From Streptomyces sp. NBC_01314 (lineage in GTDB: Bacteria; Actinomycetota; Actinomycetes; Streptomycetales; Streptomycetaceae), in assembly GCF_041435215.1 (NCBI RefSeq), contig NZ_CP108394.1:3720001-3784000 (forward strand): a stretch of 64,000 nt of DNA. The letters are read 5' to 3'. Positions 46,253-55,756 of this stretch are shown piece after piece (the first letter of the stretch is position 1; each line of letters begins with the position of its first letter). The notes under the pieces are model-generated. The model did no database searches and was not told the origin of the DNA. It worked only from the letters and a program-made list of their open reading frames with translations. The position numbers were made by a program, and so were the translations under genes.

Positions 46253-47662
46253 GTGCGCCCCACCGCACCCCACCCCCGCCGATCCCCCCTCCGCCGCCTC
46301 CTCCTCACCGCTGCCCTGGCGATCACCGCGCCCGGCGCACTCGCCGCCTGCGGCACCGGCTCCGACAGTGACCCGGACACGGTGGAGGTCTCCTACAAAC
46401 AGTCCACGGACAACCAGATCCGCGTACTGGACACCTTCCTCGCCGACGTCAAGAAACAGTTCGAGAAGGCGAATCCGGGCAAGAAGGTAAAACTCGTCCC
46501 GATCAAGGCCCCGGACTCGGAGTACTACACCAAGGTCCAGCAGATGCTGCGCTCGCCGAAGACGGCTCCGGACCTGGTCTACGAGGACACGTTCCTCATC
46601 AACTCGGACATCACAAGCGGTTATCTGCGCCCCCTCGACGACTATTTGGCCGATTGGAAGGACTGGGACCAGTTCATCGACACGGCCAAGACCGCGGCGA
46701 AGGCCGAGGACGGAAAGACGTACGGCATTCCGGACGGCACCGACACCCGCGGGTTGTGGTTCGACAGGGCGATCTTCGAGAAGGCGGGCCTGCCGGCCGA
46801 CTGGCAGCCGAATAACTGGGCCGACATCCTCACCGCGGCCCGCACGATCAAGGAGAAAGTCCCCGACGTCATCCCCCTGAACGTCTACACGGGCAAACCG
46901 GCGGGCGAGGCCGCCACCATGCAGGGCTTCGAGATGCTCCTCTACGGCACGGAGGACGCGACGGCCGCCGGTGCGAGCGACCCCCTGTACGACGAGAAGT
47001 CGAAGAAATGGAAGGCGGGCACGCAGGGCTTCAAGGACGCCCTCGGTTTCGTGGAGACGGTCTACAAGGAAAAGCTCGGCCCGGAGGTCTCCGACGCCCT
47101 CGACCCCAACATCTCGACCCGGGTCCGCGGCGAACTCCTCCCCGAAGGAAAACTGGGCATCAACCTCGACGGTTCCTGGCTCCCCCAGGACTGGCTGCCC
47201 GGCAGCGGCCACGCATGGCCGGAGTGGTCGGAGAAACTCGGCCTCGCTCACATGCCCACCCAGAACGGCCAGTCACCCGGCAAGGTGAGCATGTCCGGCG
47301 GCTGGACCTGGGCCATCCCCGACAAGGCCGGAAACCCCGACCTGGCCTTCGAGTTCATCGAGACGATGCAGTCGAAGGCGAACGCCCGGAAGTGGTACAT
47401 CGCGAACTCCGGAATCGCGGTCCGCAAGGACGTGGCGTCCGACCCCGCCTACGCGGAGGCCCAGCCCGGCATCAAGTTCTTCACCGACCTGGTGTCGAGC
47501 ACGCACTACCGCCCCGCGTACCCGGCGTATCCCAAGGTCTCCACGGCGATCCAGGAGGCGATGGAATCCGTGACGACGGGAGACGCGTCGGTGTCGGAGG
47601 CGGCGAAGAACTACGACGAGGAGTTGAAGGCGGCGACGGACGATCAGGTGACCGAGCAGTGA
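46253..47662 (+). CDS. Sugar ABC transporter solute-binding lipoprotein
   Basis: This 469-residue family 1 extracellular solute-binding protein has signal peptide and lipobox LAAC (cleavage before Cys at about 33), anchoring it outside the membrane. Mature domain features include NSDITSGYLRPLDDYLADW and MSGGWTWAIPDKAGN. GTG 46253 follows AGGAGG at eight bases; the GTG two codons earlier is too close. Two permeases follow but no ATPase, as in Streptomyces importers energised by the shared ATPase MsiK. The DasR-like operator hints at an aminosugar or related oligosaccharide; the substrate is not proven. Confidence 0.9.
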   Translation: MRPTAPHPRRSPLRRLLLTAALAITAPGALAACGTGSDSDPDTVEVSYKQSTDNQIRVLDTFLADVKKQFEKANPGKKVKLVPIKAPDSEYYTKVQQMLRSPKTAPDLVYEDTFLINSDITSGYLRPLDDYLADWKDWDQFIDTAKTAAKAEDGKTYGIPDGTDTRGLWFDRAIFEKAGLPADWQPNNWADILTAARTIKEKVPDVIPLNVYTGKPAGEAATMQGFEMLLYGTEDATAAGASDPLYDEKSKKWKAGTQGFKDALGFVETVYKEKLGPEVSDALDPNISTRVRGELLPEGKLGINLDGSWLPQDWLPGSGHAWPEWSEKLGLAHMPTQNGQSPGKVSMSGGWTWAIPDKAGNPDLAFEFIETMQSKANARKWYIANSGIAVRKDVASDPAYAEAQPGIKFFTDLVSSTHYRPAYPAYPKVSTAIQEAMESVTTGDASVSEAAKNYDEELKAATDDQVTEQ

Positions 47663-47672
47663 GCCCGCGCGC

Positions 47673-48593
47673 ATGAAGAGGCCGATGAGGCCGACGAGGC
47701 CGACGAGGCCGACGTCCGGCCCGCAGCCCCACCCCGCACTCCGCACCGCGACCCGAGCCCTCCCCCTCACCCCCGCCACCGTCCTCCTGCTCCTCTTCCT
47801 CGCCGGCCCCATCGCCTACTGCGCCTACATCGCCTTCACCGACCTCCAGCTCACCGGCCAGGCCGAGGACTCCTTCATCGGCTTCGAGAACTTCCGGACG
47901 GCATTCAAGGACGAGGGCTTCCTCAACGCGGTCTGGCTGACCCTGGTCTTCACGGTCGTCTCGGCCCTGCTCGGCCAGAACACGCTGGGCCTGGCCCTGG
48001 CCGCCCTGATGCAGCGCGCCTCGAAACCCGTCCGCACGCTGGTCGGTGGGATCGTCGTCACGGCATGGGTACTCCCGGAGGTGGTGGCGGGCTTCCTCCT
48101 CTACGCCTTCTTCCGCCGTGAAGGCACCCTGAACGCCGTCCTGGACTGGCTCCGACTCCCCACCCAGAACTGGCTGTACACGCTCCCGATCCTGGCGGTC
48201 TCGTTCGCCAATGTCTGGCGGGGTACAGCCTTCTCGATGCTGGTCTACTCAGCGGCGCTGAACGAGATCCCGAAGGAGATCACGGAGGCGGCGGAGGTCG
48301 ACGGCGCGGGCGGCTGGCGCCGCATGTGGCACATCACCCTCCCGATGATCCGCCGCTCCATCGGCACGAACCTGATGCTCATCACGCTCCAGACGCTGTC
48401 GGTCTTCGGCCTGATCTGGGTGATGACGCGAGGCGGCCCGGGCGGCAGGAGCCAGACACTGCCCCTGTTCATGTACGAGGAGGCATTCCAGAAAAGCATG
48501 ATCGGCTACGGCACGGCGGTGGCGCTGTTGCTGCTGGTGGTGGGTTCGCTGTTCTCGGCGATCTACCTGCGGCTGCTGCGAACGGAGGTGTGA
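47673..48593 (+). CDS. Sugar ABC transporter permease (MalF type)
   Basis: This 306-residue inner-membrane permease has six helices, with the coupling EAA loop EITEAAEVDGAGGWRRMWHI that docks the ATPase. It begins with a short Arg/Pro-rich tandem repeat (RPTRPTRPT). Starts 10 bp after the binding-protein stop. It forms the channel with the next gene. Confidence 0.92.
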   Translation: MKRPMRPTRPTRPTSGPQPHPALRTATRALPLTPATVLLLLFLAGPIAYCAYIAFTDLQLTGQAEDSFIGFENFRTAFKDEGFLNAVWLTLVFTVVSALLGQNTLGLALAALMQRASKPVRTLVGGIVVTAWVLPEVVAGFLLYAFFRREGTLNAVLDWLRLPTQNWLYTLPILAVSFANVWRGTAFSMLVYSAALNEIPKEITEAAEVDGAGGWRRMWHITLPMIRRSIGTNLMLITLQTLSVFGLIWVMTRGGPGGRSQTLPLFMYEEAFQKSMIGYGTAVALLLLVVGSLFSAIYLRLLRTEV

Positions 48594-48598
48594 GTCCG

Positions 48599-49450
48599 GT
48601 GGCCGTCAAGACCCGAACGCCCGTATCCCGCCGCACGGTCCGCCACCGCCTGGCCGCCGACGCAGGCCTCCTCGTCGTGGCCGCGACCTTCGTCCTCCCG
48701 CTGGCCTGGGTGCTCCTCTCCTCGGTGGACCCGCGGGCGACCCTGACGGTGAAACTCCCGGACGGCCTGACCCTCGACAACTTCGACGCGGTCCTGACCC
48801 CGGAGATCACCTTCACGCCGCTGCTCAACAGCCTGCTCCTGTGCGGCGGAGGTACGGCGCTGACGGTGGTGTGCGCGGCGCTGGCGGCGTATCCGCTGTC
48901 CCGCTTCCGCTCTCGCCTGAACCGCCCTTTCCTCCTGACGATCCTCTTCGCGACGAGCCTCCCCATTACGGCGATCATGGTCCCGGTGTACGCCTTGTTC
49001 GTCCAGGTGAACCTGATCGACACCATGCAGGGCACGATCTTCTTCTTCGCCGCGTCCCAATTGCCGTTCGCGATCTGGCTGATGAAGAACTTCATGGACG
49101 GCGTGCCCAAGGAACTGGAGGAGGCGGCGTGGACGGACGGCGCATCGTCACTTCAGTCGCTGGTGCGGGTTGTGTTGCCGCTGATGGGACCGGGCGTCGC
49201 CGTGGTGACCGTCTTCTCGTTCGTGATGATGTGGGGGAATTTCTTCGTCCCGTTCATGCTGCTGCTCACACCGGAACAGATGCCGGCGGCGGTGAGCATC
49301 AACGAGTTCTTCGGCAATCGAGGCACGGTGATCTATGGGCAGTTGGCGGCGTTCTCGGTCATTTATTCGACGCCGGTGATTTTGTTGTATGTGGGGGTGG
49401 CCCGGCGGTTGGGCGGGGGGTTTGCGTTGGGTGGGGCGGTCAAGGGGTGA
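48599..49450 (+). CDS. Sugar ABC transporter permease (MalG type)
   Basis: This 283-residue permease has six helices and the EAA loop ELEEAAWTDGASSLQSLVRV. GTG 48599 is chosen because GGAGGTG (48584-48590) lies at a good distance; an in-frame GTG at 48590 overlaps the upstream stop but touches the ribosome site. It completes the importer; the ATPase must be encoded elsewhere (MsiK in other Streptomyces). Confidence 0.9.
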   Translation: MAVKTRTPVSRRTVRHRLAADAGLLVVAATFVLPLAWVLLSSVDPRATLTVKLPDGLTLDNFDAVLTPEITFTPLLNSLLLCGGGTALTVVCAALAAYPLSRFRSRLNRPFLLTILFATSLPITAIMVPVYALFVQVNLIDTMQGTIFFFAASQLPFAIWLMKNFMDGVPKELEEAAWTDGASSLQSLVRVVLPLMGPGVAVVTVFSFVMMWGNFFVPFMLLLTPEQMPAAVSINEFFGNRGTVIYGQLAAFSVIYSTPVILLYVGVARRLGGGFALGGAVKG

Positions 49451-49518
49451 CGAGGGGGCCCGGAGCCAGGCGTCGATCGACTCCTCCCACCAGCCCCGCC
49501 GTACGCCACCCCCGGCCC

Positions 49519-49980
49519 TCACCCCTCCGGCAGCACCCCCGCCCGGAACGGCTCCACCCCCACGACCCGCCGCACCCGCAGGGGCTCGATCAGGATCATG
49601 AGGCGGCGTTCTCCGGGGAGCAGCCACGGGTAGCGGGGCTCGCCGATGTACTTCTGGGTGAGCCGGTCCATCGCGCGCTCCGCCTCCTCCCCCTCCACGA
49701 ACCGCACCACCCGGCCCCGGATCTCGGCCCGGTCGTAGGGATTCTCGGGGTCGTGGTGGGACAGGGACACCAACGGGTTGCGGCGCAGGTTCTCCTCCTT
49801 CACCCGCCCCACGGAGGTGTTGACCATGACGTGTTCGGCGGTGCCGTCGACCTCGATGTCCACCCACATGGGTGACACCTGAGGCGCCCCGTCCGGCCCG
49901 ACCGTCGCCAAGTGCCAGAAATTCGGGGCCAGTAGGCGCTCACGTATGTGCTCGTCCAGCTTCGTCATGGAGGCATCCAT
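49519..49980 (-). CDS. PPOX-class (split-barrel FMN/F420) family protein
   Basis: The 153-residue protein begins MDASMTKLDEHIRERLLAPN; the core FWHLATVGPDGAPQVSPMWV and NPLVSLSHHDPENPY is diagnostic of pyridoxamine 5'-phosphate oxidase-like split barrels, in actinobacteria usually F420-dependent oxidoreductases. GAGGGG stands seven bases before ATG 49980. The substrate is unknown. It is convergent with the sugar transporter. Confidence 0.85.
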   Translation of the reverse strand: MDASMTKLDEHIRERLLAPNFWHLATVGPDGAPQVSPMWVDIEVDGTAEHVMVNTSVGRVKEENLRRNPLVSLSHHDPENPYDRAEIRGRVVRFVEGEEAERAMDRLTQKYIGEPRYPWLLPGERRLMILIEPLRVRRVVGVEPFRAGVLPEG

Positions 49981-50034
49981 ACCCAGGCCCCTCAGACCCC
50001 AAGAGCCACACGTCTCGCGCGATCCGTAGTTTCC

Positions 50035-50049
50035 TACAATCCGTGATTG
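50035..50049 (+). promoter_or_regulatory. Promoter with -10 TACAAT, probable leaderless transcript
   Basis: TACAAT (50035-50040) ends eight bases before GTG 50049, and no Shine-Dalgarno is present, so transcription probably starts at or next to the start codon. A -35 box is not evident. Confidence 0.45.
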
Positions 50050-50864
50050 TGGCCGAACAGCCCGTAGTCACCGCAGTCCCGCACCCCTACGTTGTGCGCG
50101 TGCACCGACGCTCAGCCCATGAACAGCAGCCCCAGCATCCGTACCCGTACCCGTCTCCGGATCCACAAGCCGCCGCCCCCACCCCGCCCTTCAACGCACC
50201 CGCGGCCCGAAAGCTCCGTATCGCCCTCGGTATGGGACCCGAGCACGTCGCCTACGGAATCCGCTCCTCGTTCGGACTCCCGTACGTCACCCCGGACATG
50301 GTCGGGGCCTGGGAACGCGGCGCCATCGCGCCCACCAGACCCGAACTCACCGCACTCGCGGGGGTGTTGTGGTGCTCGGTCGGCGAACTCATCGGTACCC
50401 CCAGGACCTTGCGCGAGCACCGGATGGCCCGGGGGATCGCCGCCGAGGACATCGCCCGCGCGGTCGGGCTCGAACTCTCCGTGTATCTCCCGATGGAGGA
50501 GACCGGGGAATGGCGGGGCACGGACCGCCAGTCCGCCGCCCTCGCCGCCGCACTCGACCTCTCGCTCCCCGAACTCGTCGTCGCCACGGGACGCGAGGCG
50601 AGACTCAGGGAACTGCTCCACAGCGCGGTGACCACCCGCTGGCAGGCCCATGTGCGCCCGACCGCCAAGCTGCTGTCCCTCGACCGGCACCTCCTGGAGG
50701 ACGTCCTCCGGGAGATGCACACCGACTACCAGGGCCGTATGGCCGCCACCCTCACCTGGGCCAACGGCACCGCCGCCACCGACTCGGGCGACGCCGGCCG
50801 CGACTACCTGGACGGGATCGTCGACCACTTCTGGTCACTGGTCCGGCGAACGACGACGTACTAG
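50049..50864 (+). CDS. XRE-like helix-turn-helix regulator
   Basis: The 271-residue product has a His/Pro-rich N-terminus (HPYPYPSPDPQAA), then two HTH-like segments: ARKLRIALGMGPEHVAYGIR followed by VGAWERGAIAPTRPELTALA, and TLREHRMARGIAAEDIARAV. The C-terminal helical domain is unassigned. Start GTG 50049 (or 50043) is set by the promoter overlap. It lies between the PPOX gene and pfkA; the regulon is unknown. Confidence 0.75.
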   Translation: MAEQPVVTAVPHPYVVRVHRRSAHEQQPQHPYPYPSPDPQAAAPTPPFNAPAARKLRIALGMGPEHVAYGIRSSFGLPYVTPDMVGAWERGAIAPTRPELTALAGVLWCSVGELIGTPRTLREHRMARGIAAEDIARAVGLELSVYLPMEETGEWRGTDRQSAALAAALDLSLPELVVATGREARLRELLHSAVTTRWQAHVRPTAKLLSLDRHLLEDVLREMHTDYQGRMAATLTWANGTAATDSGDAGRDYLDGIVDHFWSLVRRTTTY

Positions 50865-50941
50865 GAATCCGGGAAACCTCCCGAAAAGCCCCCGAAAAGC
50901 CCCCGGAAGCCCTCGGAAGCCCAGATCCCAGATTCCGATCC

Positions 50942-51967
50942 CTAGAACACCGACTCCGCCTCGTCCATCCGATCCTTCGGCACCGTCTTCAGCTCGGTCA
51001 CGGCCTCCGCCAGCGGCACCATCACCACGTCCGTGCCGCGCAGCGCGGTCATGCGGCCGTACTCCGCGCGGTGCGCGGCCTCGACCGCGTGCCAGCCGAA
51101 GCGCGTGGCGAGCACCCTGTCGTACGCGGTCGGGGTGCCGCCCCGCTGGATGTGACCGAGAATGACGGGCTTGGCCTCCTTGCCGAGGCGCCGCTCCAGC
51201 TCGTACGCCAACGCCGCGCCGATGCCCTGGAAGCGCTCGTGACCGAACTGGTCGATCGCGCCGTGGTCGTAGTCCATGGACCCCTCGGCCGGGTGCGCGC
51301 CCTCGGCGACACAGATGACCGCGAACTTCTTGCCGCGCGCGAAACGTTCCTCGACCATCTTGACGAGGTCGGCCGGGTCGAACGCGCGCTCGGGGAGACA
51401 GATGCCGTGCGCGCCCGCGGCCATCCCCGACTCCAGCGCGATCCAGCCCGCGTGCCGGCCCATGACCTCGACCACCATCACCCGCTGGTGGGACTCGGCG
51501 GTCGTCTTCAGGCGGTCCATCGCCTCCGTGGCGACGCCCACCGCCGTGTCGAAGCCGAACGTCCGGTCCGTCGACGAGATGTCGTTGTCGATGGTCTTCG
51601 GGACGCCGACCACCGGCAGACCCGCGTCGGACAGCATCCGCGCCGCCGTCAGCGTGCCCTCCCCGCCGATCGGGATCAGTACGTCGATACCGAACCGGTG
51701 GGCCATGTCCTGCGCGTTCTCGCAGGCCTCGCGGAGGCGGTCGCGCTGGAGGCGGGAGGAGCCGAGGATGGTGCCGCCGCGGGCGAGGATGCCGCTGACG
51801 GACTCCAGGTCGAGGCCGCGGTAGCGGCCGTCGAGCAGACCGGCGTAACCGTCCTCGAAGCCGATGACCTCGTCGCCGTACTGGGCGACCGCTCGGTGCA
51901 CGACCGACCGGATCACTGCGTTCAGGCCCGGACAGTCGCCGCCTGCGGTGAGAACTCCGATACGCAT
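50942..51967 (-). CDS. pfkA: 6-phosphofructokinase
   Basis: The 341-residue enzyme phosphorylates fructose-6-phosphate to the 1,6-bisphosphate. Motifs are TAGGDCPGLNA (phosphate donor), PKTIDND (catalytic Asp), MGRHAG and HIQRGGTPTA. The donor-selectivity position reads GGEGT with Gly rather than the Asp of PPi-dependent enzymes, so ATP is the likely donor. AGGAG lies 10 bases before ATG 51967 within a run of 9-base leader repeats. Next to pta-ackA-pyk, as I recall for S. coelicolor pfkA2. Confidence 0.94.
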   Translation of the reverse strand: MRIGVLTAGGDCPGLNAVIRSVVHRAVAQYGDEVIGFEDGYAGLLDGRYRGLDLESVSGILARGGTILGSSRLQRDRLREACENAQDMAHRFGIDVLIPIGGEGTLTAARMLSDAGLPVVGVPKTIDNDISSTDRTFGFDTAVGVATEAMDRLKTTAESHQRVMVVEVMGRHAGWIALESGMAAGAHGICLPERAFDPADLVKMVEERFARGKKFAVICVAEGAHPAEGSMDYDHGAIDQFGHERFQGIGAALAYELERRLGKEAKPVILGHIQRGGTPTAYDRVLATRFGWHAVEAAHRAEYGRMTALRGTDVVMVPLAEAVTELKTVPKDRMDEAESVF

Positions 51968-52284
51968 CGTGCTGTGTCTCCTGCTCGTCCTGATCGTCCT
52001 GAGCGTCCTGCTCGGTGCTGGTACTTATGAGCCAGTCCGATTGTTTCACGGCTCCCAGGGGGTCGCCGCGCCCGTCCGCCCCCGCCCGGCACCACTGCGG
52101 GACTGATGGGCGCCTTATCCATGGTCAGAGGTATTGTCAAGAGGGTTTCTGTCCGCCGCGACGGTGATTTTCACACCTCCCGACCGAACCCCCCACCCAC
52201 CGAACCCCGACCCAACCTCGCCCCACGAGACTCGACCCACCGAACCACACTTCCTACACGTCCCACATGAAACGGAGAGCACAC
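51968..52284. other. Divergent pfkA/pta intergenic region
   Basis: The pfkA leader contains four tandem 9-base units (CTGCTCGTC, CTGATCGTC, CTGAGCGTC, CTGCTCGGT; 51981-52016), the first touching the ribosome site. GGAGA before 52285 is the pta ribosome site. No certain promoter boxes were identified. Confidence 0.5.
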
Positions 52285-54396
52285 GTGACGCGCAGCGTGT
52301 ACGTGACCGGGATCGACCGCGGCGACGGCCGCCAGGTCGTCGAGCTGGGGGTCATGGAACTCCTGACCCGCCAGGTCGACCGGGTGGGGGTGTTCCGGCC
52401 GCTGCTGCACCACGGACCCGACCGGCTCTTCGACCTGCTGCGCGCACGGTACCGGCTCACCCAGGACCCGGCGACCGTGTACGGCATGGACTACCACGAG
52501 GCGTCCACCCTCCAGGCCGAGCACGGCACGGACGAGCTGGTGTCCACGCTCGTCGACCGGTTTCACGCCGTCGCCCGTGGCTACGACGTCGTCCTCGTCC
52601 TGGGGACCGACTTCGCCGACACGCAGTTCCCGGACGAGCTCTCCCTCAACGCCCGGCTCGCCAACGAGTTCGGTGCCTCCGTCATCCCCGTCGTCGGCGG
52701 GCGCAAGCAGAGCGCCGAGTCCGTGGCCGCCGAGACGCACAACGCGTTCCGCGCCTACGAGGGCCTCGGCTGTGACGTGCTCGCCATGGTCGTCAACCGG
52801 GTCGCGCCCGCCGACCGCGCCGACATAGCCGAGCGGCTCGGGGACTCCCGGCTGCCGCTCCCCGTGCCCTGTTACGTCGTTCCGGACGAGCCCGCGCTCG
52901 CCGCACCCACGGTCGCCCAGATCACCCACGCCCTCGGCGGCGAGGTCCTCCTCGGCGACGACTCGGGGCTCGCGCGCGACGCGCTGAACTTCGTCTTCGG
53001 CGGGGCCATGCTGCCGAACTTCCTCAACGCCCTGACCCCGGGCTGTCTGGTCGTCACCCCGGGCGACCGCGCGGACCTCGTCGTCGGCGCCCTCGCCGCC
53101 CACAGCGCCGGTACCCCGCCGATCGCCGGTGTGCTGCTCACCCTCAACGAGCGGCCCAGCGACGAGGTGCTGACCCTCGCCTCACGTCTCGCGCCCGGCA
53201 CCCCCGTGGTCGCCGTGGAGACCGGTTCCTTCCTCACCGCCTCCGAACTCTTCTCCATGGAGGGGAAGTTGAGCGCGGTGACGCCACGCAAGGCGGAGAC
53301 CGCGCTCGGCCTCTTCGAGCGGTACGTCGACACCGCCGAGCTGCGGGGCCGGGTCTCCGCGCCGAGCAGCGACCGCGTCACCCCGATGATGTTCGAGCAC
53401 ACGCTGCTGGAGCAGGCCCGCTCCGAACGGCGTCGTGTGGTCCTGCCGGAGGGCACCGAGGAGCGCGTCCTGCACGCCGCCGAGGTGCTGCTGCGGCGCG
53501 GGGTCTGCGACCTCACCCTCCTCGGCCCCGTCGACCAGATCCGCAAGAAGGCGGCCGACCTGGGCATCGACCTCGGTGAAAGCCAGTTGGTGGACCCTGC
53601 GACGTCCACGTGGCGGGACATGTTCGCCGAGAAGTACGCCAAGTTGCGCGCCCACAAGAACGTCAGCATGGAGCTGGCGTACGACGTCGTGTCCGACGTG
53701 AACTACTTCGGGACGATGATGGTCCAGGAAGGGCTCGCCGACGGCATGGTGTCGGGGTCCGTGCACTCCACCGCCGCCACCATCCGGCCCGCCTTCGAGA
53801 TCATCAAGACCAGGCCGGACGCCGAAATCGTCTCGTCCGTCTTCTTCATGTGCCTCGCCGACAAGGTGCTGGTGTACGGGGACTGCGCGGTCAACCCGGA
53901 TCCGGACGCCGAGCAGCTCGCCGACATCGCCGTCCAGTCCGCCGCCACCGCACGGCGGTTCGGGGTCGAGCCGCGGATCGCGATGCTGTCGTACTCCACG
54001 GGGACGTCCGGCTCGGGCGCCGACGTCGACAAGGTGCGGGAGGCCACCGGGCTCGTGCGCTCCCGGCGGCCCGATCTGCTGATCGAGGGGCCGATCCAGT
54101 ACGACGCCGCCGTCGAGCCGACCGTCGCGGCGACCAAGCTGCCGGACTCCGAAGTCGCGGGCCAGGCAACGGTGTTGATCTTCCCGGACCTCAACACCGG
54201 CAACAACACCTACAAGGCCGTGCAGCGGTCGGCCGGCGCGCTCGCGGTCGGGCCGGTCCTGCAGGGGCTGCGCAAGCCGGTCAACGACCTGTCGCGGGGG
54301 GCTCTCGTGCAGGACATCGTCACCACGGTCGCCATCACGGCGATCCAGGCCCAGACCCCCGGCACCCCCGCCGCCTCCTCCACTCCCGGCAAGTGA
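52285..54396 (+). CDS. pta: Phosphate acetyltransferase
   Basis: The 703-residue long-form Pta has an N-terminal P-loop-derived BioD-like domain (about 1-220), a central DRTGG domain (about 225-340) and the C-terminal catalytic PTA_PTB domain (about 370-700; SYSTGTSGSGADVDKV and LNTGNNTYKAVQR). It interconverts acetyl-CoA and acetyl phosphate. GTG 52285 lies seven bases after GGAGA; ATG 52267 is in frame but lacks a site. ackA follows immediately. Confidence 0.94.
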   Translation: MTRSVYVTGIDRGDGRQVVELGVMELLTRQVDRVGVFRPLLHHGPDRLFDLLRARYRLTQDPATVYGMDYHEASTLQAEHGTDELVSTLVDRFHAVARGYDVVLVLGTDFADTQFPDELSLNARLANEFGASVIPVVGGRKQSAESVAAETHNAFRAYEGLGCDVLAMVVNRVAPADRADIAERLGDSRLPLPVPCYVVPDEPALAAPTVAQITHALGGEVLLGDDSGLARDALNFVFGGAMLPNFLNALTPGCLVVTPGDRADLVVGALAAHSAGTPPIAGVLLTLNERPSDEVLTLASRLAPGTPVVAVETGSFLTASELFSMEGKLSAVTPRKAETALGLFERYVDTAELRGRVSAPSSDRVTPMMFEHTLLEQARSERRRVVLPEGTEERVLHAAEVLLRRGVCDLTLLGPVDQIRKKAADLGIDLGESQLVDPATSTWRDMFAEKYAKLRAHKNVSMELAYDVVSDVNYFGTMMVQEGLADGMVSGSVHSTAATIRPAFEIIKTRPDAEIVSSVFFMCLADKVLVYGDCAVNPDPDAEQLADIAVQSAATARRFGVEPRIAMLSYSTGTSGSGADVDKVREATGLVRSRRPDLLIEGPIQYDAAVEPTVAATKLPDSEVAGQATVLIFPDLNTGNNTYKAVQRSAGALAVGPVLQGLRKPVNDLSRGALVQDIVTTVAITAIQAQTPGTPAASSTPGK

Positions 54397-54416
54397 ACCC
54401 CGTCAGGAAGCAGACC

Positions 54417-55622
54417 GTGACCGCCACCCGCGTACTCGTCCTCAACTCCGGCTCCTCCTCGGTGAAGTACCAGCTGCTCGACATGCGTGACAGCAGCCGG
54501 CTGGCCATGGGCCTGGTGGAGCGGATCGGCGAGGAGAGCTCCCGGCTGAAGCACACCCCGCTCACCGACGGCGGCGCCTCCCGCGAGCGCACCGGGCCGA
54601 TCCCGGACCACGACGCCGCCCTGAAGGCCGTCGCCGCCGAGCTGGCCGCGGACGGGCTCGGCCTCGACTCCCCCGAACTGGCCGCCATCGGGCACCGGGT
54701 CGTGCACGGCGGGCAGAGCTTCACGCACCCGACCGTCGTCGACGACACCGTGCTCGCCGAGATCGAGCGCCTGATCCCGGTGGCGCCGCTGCACAACCCG
54801 GCCAACCTCACCGGCATCCGCACGGCGCGGGCGCTGCGCCCGGACCTCCCCCAGGTCGCCGTCTTCGACACCGCGTTCCACACGACGATGCCGGAGTCCG
54901 CCGCGCGCTACGCGATCGACGTCGAGACGGCCGACGCGCACCGCATCCGGCGCTACGGCTTCCACGGCACCTCGCACGCGTACGTGTCCCGGGCGACGGC
55001 CGAACTGCTGGGCAGGGACCCGGCCGAGGTGAACGTCATCGTGCTGCACCTCGGCAACGGGGCGTCGGCGTCGGCGGTCGAGGGCGGGCGGTGCGTGGAC
55101 ACCTCCATGGGGCTCACGCCATTGGAGGGGCTCGTGATGGGTACACGGTCCGGAGACGTGGACCCGGCCGTCATCTTTCATTTGATGCGCGTTGGCGGAA
55201 TGTCCACGGACGAGATCGACACTCTCCTCAACAAGAAGAGCGGTCTGATCGGGCTGTGCGGCGACAACGACATGCGGGAAATACGCCGCCGCGTCGACGA
55301 GGGCGACGAGCGGGCGAAGCTGGCCTTTGACATCTACATTCACCGGCTCAAGAAGTACATCGGTGCCTACTGCGCGGTGCTCGGCCGGGTCGACGCGGTC
55401 ACGTTCACCGCCGGGGTCGGTGAGAACGCGGCGCCCGTGCGGGAGGCCGCCGTGGCGGGCCTGGAGGGGCTGGGCCTCGCGGTCGACGACGAGCTGAACG
55501 CCGTACGGAGCGGTGAGCCGCGGCTGATCTCGCCGGCGGGCGCGCGGGTCGCGGTCGCGGTGGTGCCGACCGACGAGGAACTGGAGATCGCGACACAGAC
55601 GTACGCCCTGGTCGCCATATGA
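54417..55622 (+). CDS. ackA: Acetate kinase
   Basis: The 401-residue enzyme of the ASKHA fold makes ATP from acetyl phosphate. Motifs: VLVLNSGSSSVKYQLLD, the acetate-kinase signature VFDTAFHTTMP with RRYGFHGTSHAYV, and FTAGVGENAAPVRE. GTG 54417 follows AGGAAG at seven bases; GTG 54393 overlaps the pta stop and is an alternative. Acts with Pta in overflow metabolism. Confidence 0.94.
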   Translation: MTATRVLVLNSGSSSVKYQLLDMRDSSRLAMGLVERIGEESSRLKHTPLTDGGASRERTGPIPDHDAALKAVAAELAADGLGLDSPELAAIGHRVVHGGQSFTHPTVVDDTVLAEIERLIPVAPLHNPANLTGIRTARALRPDLPQVAVFDTAFHTTMPESAARYAIDVETADAHRIRRYGFHGTSHAYVSRATAELLGRDPAEVNVIVLHLGNGASASAVEGGRCVDTSMGLTPLEGLVMGTRSGDVDPAVIFHLMRVGGMSTDEIDTLLNKKSGLIGLCGDNDMREIRRRVDEGDERAKLAFDIYIHRLKKYIGAYCAVLGRVDAVTFTAGVGENAAPVREAAVAGLEGLGLAVDDELNAVRSGEPRLISPAGARVAVAVVPTDEELEIATQTYALVAI

Positions 55623-55742
55623 GCAAAAGAGCACGCGAGTGAGCGAAGAACAGCCGAGTAATCCACACCGGTAACACGTCTGAGCGCATAGCCGCCCATT
55701 TGCTATTCCAGTAGCCGGAATATTCCGCAGCGAAACAAACCG

Positions 55743-55756
55743 ATAGGATCGTCCCA
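55743..55756 (+). promoter_or_regulatory. pyk promoter region, possible leaderless start
   Basis: TAGGAT (55744-55749), a good Streptomyces -10 box, ends six bases before the pyk ATG and there is no ribosome site. A dyad TATTCC-(7)-GGAATA lies upstream at about 55704-55722. Confidence 0.45.

Noticed and set aside
45845..47251. 468-codon minus-strand frame through the binding-protein gene
   Set aside because: Shadow of the lipoprotein gene; only its 3' part coincides with the real frameshifted membrane protein gene.
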